From Tepidibacter hydrothermalis (lineage in GTDB: Bacteria; Bacillota; Clostridia; Peptostreptococcales; Peptostreptococcaceae): a DNA stretch of 64,000 nucleotides. How positions within the stretch are numbered: position 1 is the stretch's first letter; each line of letters begins with the position of its first letter. Positions 63,856 to 64,000 of this stretch are shown here, piece by piece. The position numbers were made by a program, and so were the translations under genes. The stretch spans positions 3,038,001 to 3,102,000 of the forward strand of contig NZ_CP120733.1 of the NCBI RefSeq assembly GCF_029542625.1, written 5' to 3'. The notes under the pieces are model-generated. The model searched no databases. It saw only the letters and a list, made by a program, of their open reading frames with translations, and was not told where the DNA came from.

Positions 63856-64000
63856 TTAAACCGATTCAGTTTTAGCTTTCATATAAACATCTATAAATTC
63901 ATCAAATATTGGTGCTGCATCATATGGTCCTGGGCAAGCTTCAGGATGGAACTGTATGCTGTAAATGTTCATATCATCAATTCTCATTCCCTCAACAGTA
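63856..64000 (-). CDS. carA: Carbamoyl phosphate synthase small subunit, C-terminal end, cut by window end
   Basis: Glutamine amidotransferase subunit that supplies ammonia to CarB. The 47 visible codons contain YSIQFHPEACPGPYDAAPIFDEFI, including the histidine and glutamate of the class I amidotransferase triad (HPEA), and end at TAA 63856. The rest lies beyond base 64000. It precedes carB by about 63 bases in the same direction. Confidence 0.95.
   Translation of the reverse strand, partial: TVEGMRIDDMNIYSIQFHPEACPGPYDAAPIFDEFIDVYMKAKTESV

Overview
The window is very AT-rich. It reads as a chromosomal segment of an endospore-forming, low-GC Clostridia. The best guess is Peptostreptococcaceae or a close relative: it has a fused CspB-CspA-type germination protease beside a SleC-type cortex hydrolase, T-box and TPP leaders, an NBP35/NifX accessory cluster and a ferredoxin-linked anaerobic metabolism. 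No tRNA, rRNA, CRISPR array, prophage or complete insertion sequence was seen. Most genes lie on the minus strand and start behind strong Shine-Dalgarno sequences; TTG and GTG starts are frequent.

Layout. 0-8 kb: cobalamin genes cobS (partial) and cobU, DUF2225, a VanW/G5 envelope protein, nth, a DUF503 protein, a Lon-like AAA protease, queG and a RusA-like nuclease. 8.1-8.65 kb and 14.2-14.4 kb hold three copies of an unusual 200-nt hairpin element. 8.6-14 kb: a ZIP transporter, a ferredoxin-type aldo/keto reductase, a PspC protein and the bcd-etfB-etfA operon. 14.4-20.8 kb: nfo, an ArsR-type regulator, glutaminase, a TGS/uridine-kinase-like protein, and a three-gene operon joining an orphan HEPN-type putative RNase, lepB and a sugar isomerase-like protein. 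21-26.6 kb: a LysM-anchored 5'-nucleotidase, a small MltG-like membrane protein that appears to start at ATA, a GGDEF-EAL protein and PrsW.

26.7-33.5 kb is a spore germination module. SleL-like and SleC-like cortex hydrolases (plus strand) converge on a double subtilase of the CspBA type (minus strand) across a 68-bp perfect palindrome. A DUF3783 protein and a cold-shock protein follow. 33.6-38.3 kb: Na/phosphate cotransporter, NhaC antiporter and a secreted repeat protein. 38.6-42.3 kb: a TPP-riboswitch-controlled thiamine salvage operon (thiD-thiM-tenA-thiT-thiE). 42.4-46.2 kb: a DUF134 regulator and an Mrp/NifX/ferredoxin-ATPase cluster driven by a consensus promoter embedded in an inverted operator. 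46.3-54 kb: an orphan GerAB permease, a chemoreceptor, a DUF6273 lipoprotein gene with an in-frame stop, an RCC1-repeat protein and an AGCS amino-acid symporter. 54.9-58.2 kb: argG-argH behind a tandem T-box leader. 58.2-64 kb: the pyrimidine operon carA-carB-pyrK-pyrD-pyrE, cut by the window end.

The most unusual content is intergenic. There are three separate families of palindromic elements: (i) 200-nt long-arm hairpins with a conserved apical motif and compensating arm changes; (ii) an 80-120-nt AT-rich repeat with at least six full or partial copies; (iii) 50-75-nt hairpins placed 20-35 nt before the start codons of three minus-strand genes. The orphan HEPN protein and the doubly intact CspBA-like protease are the most interesting proteins.
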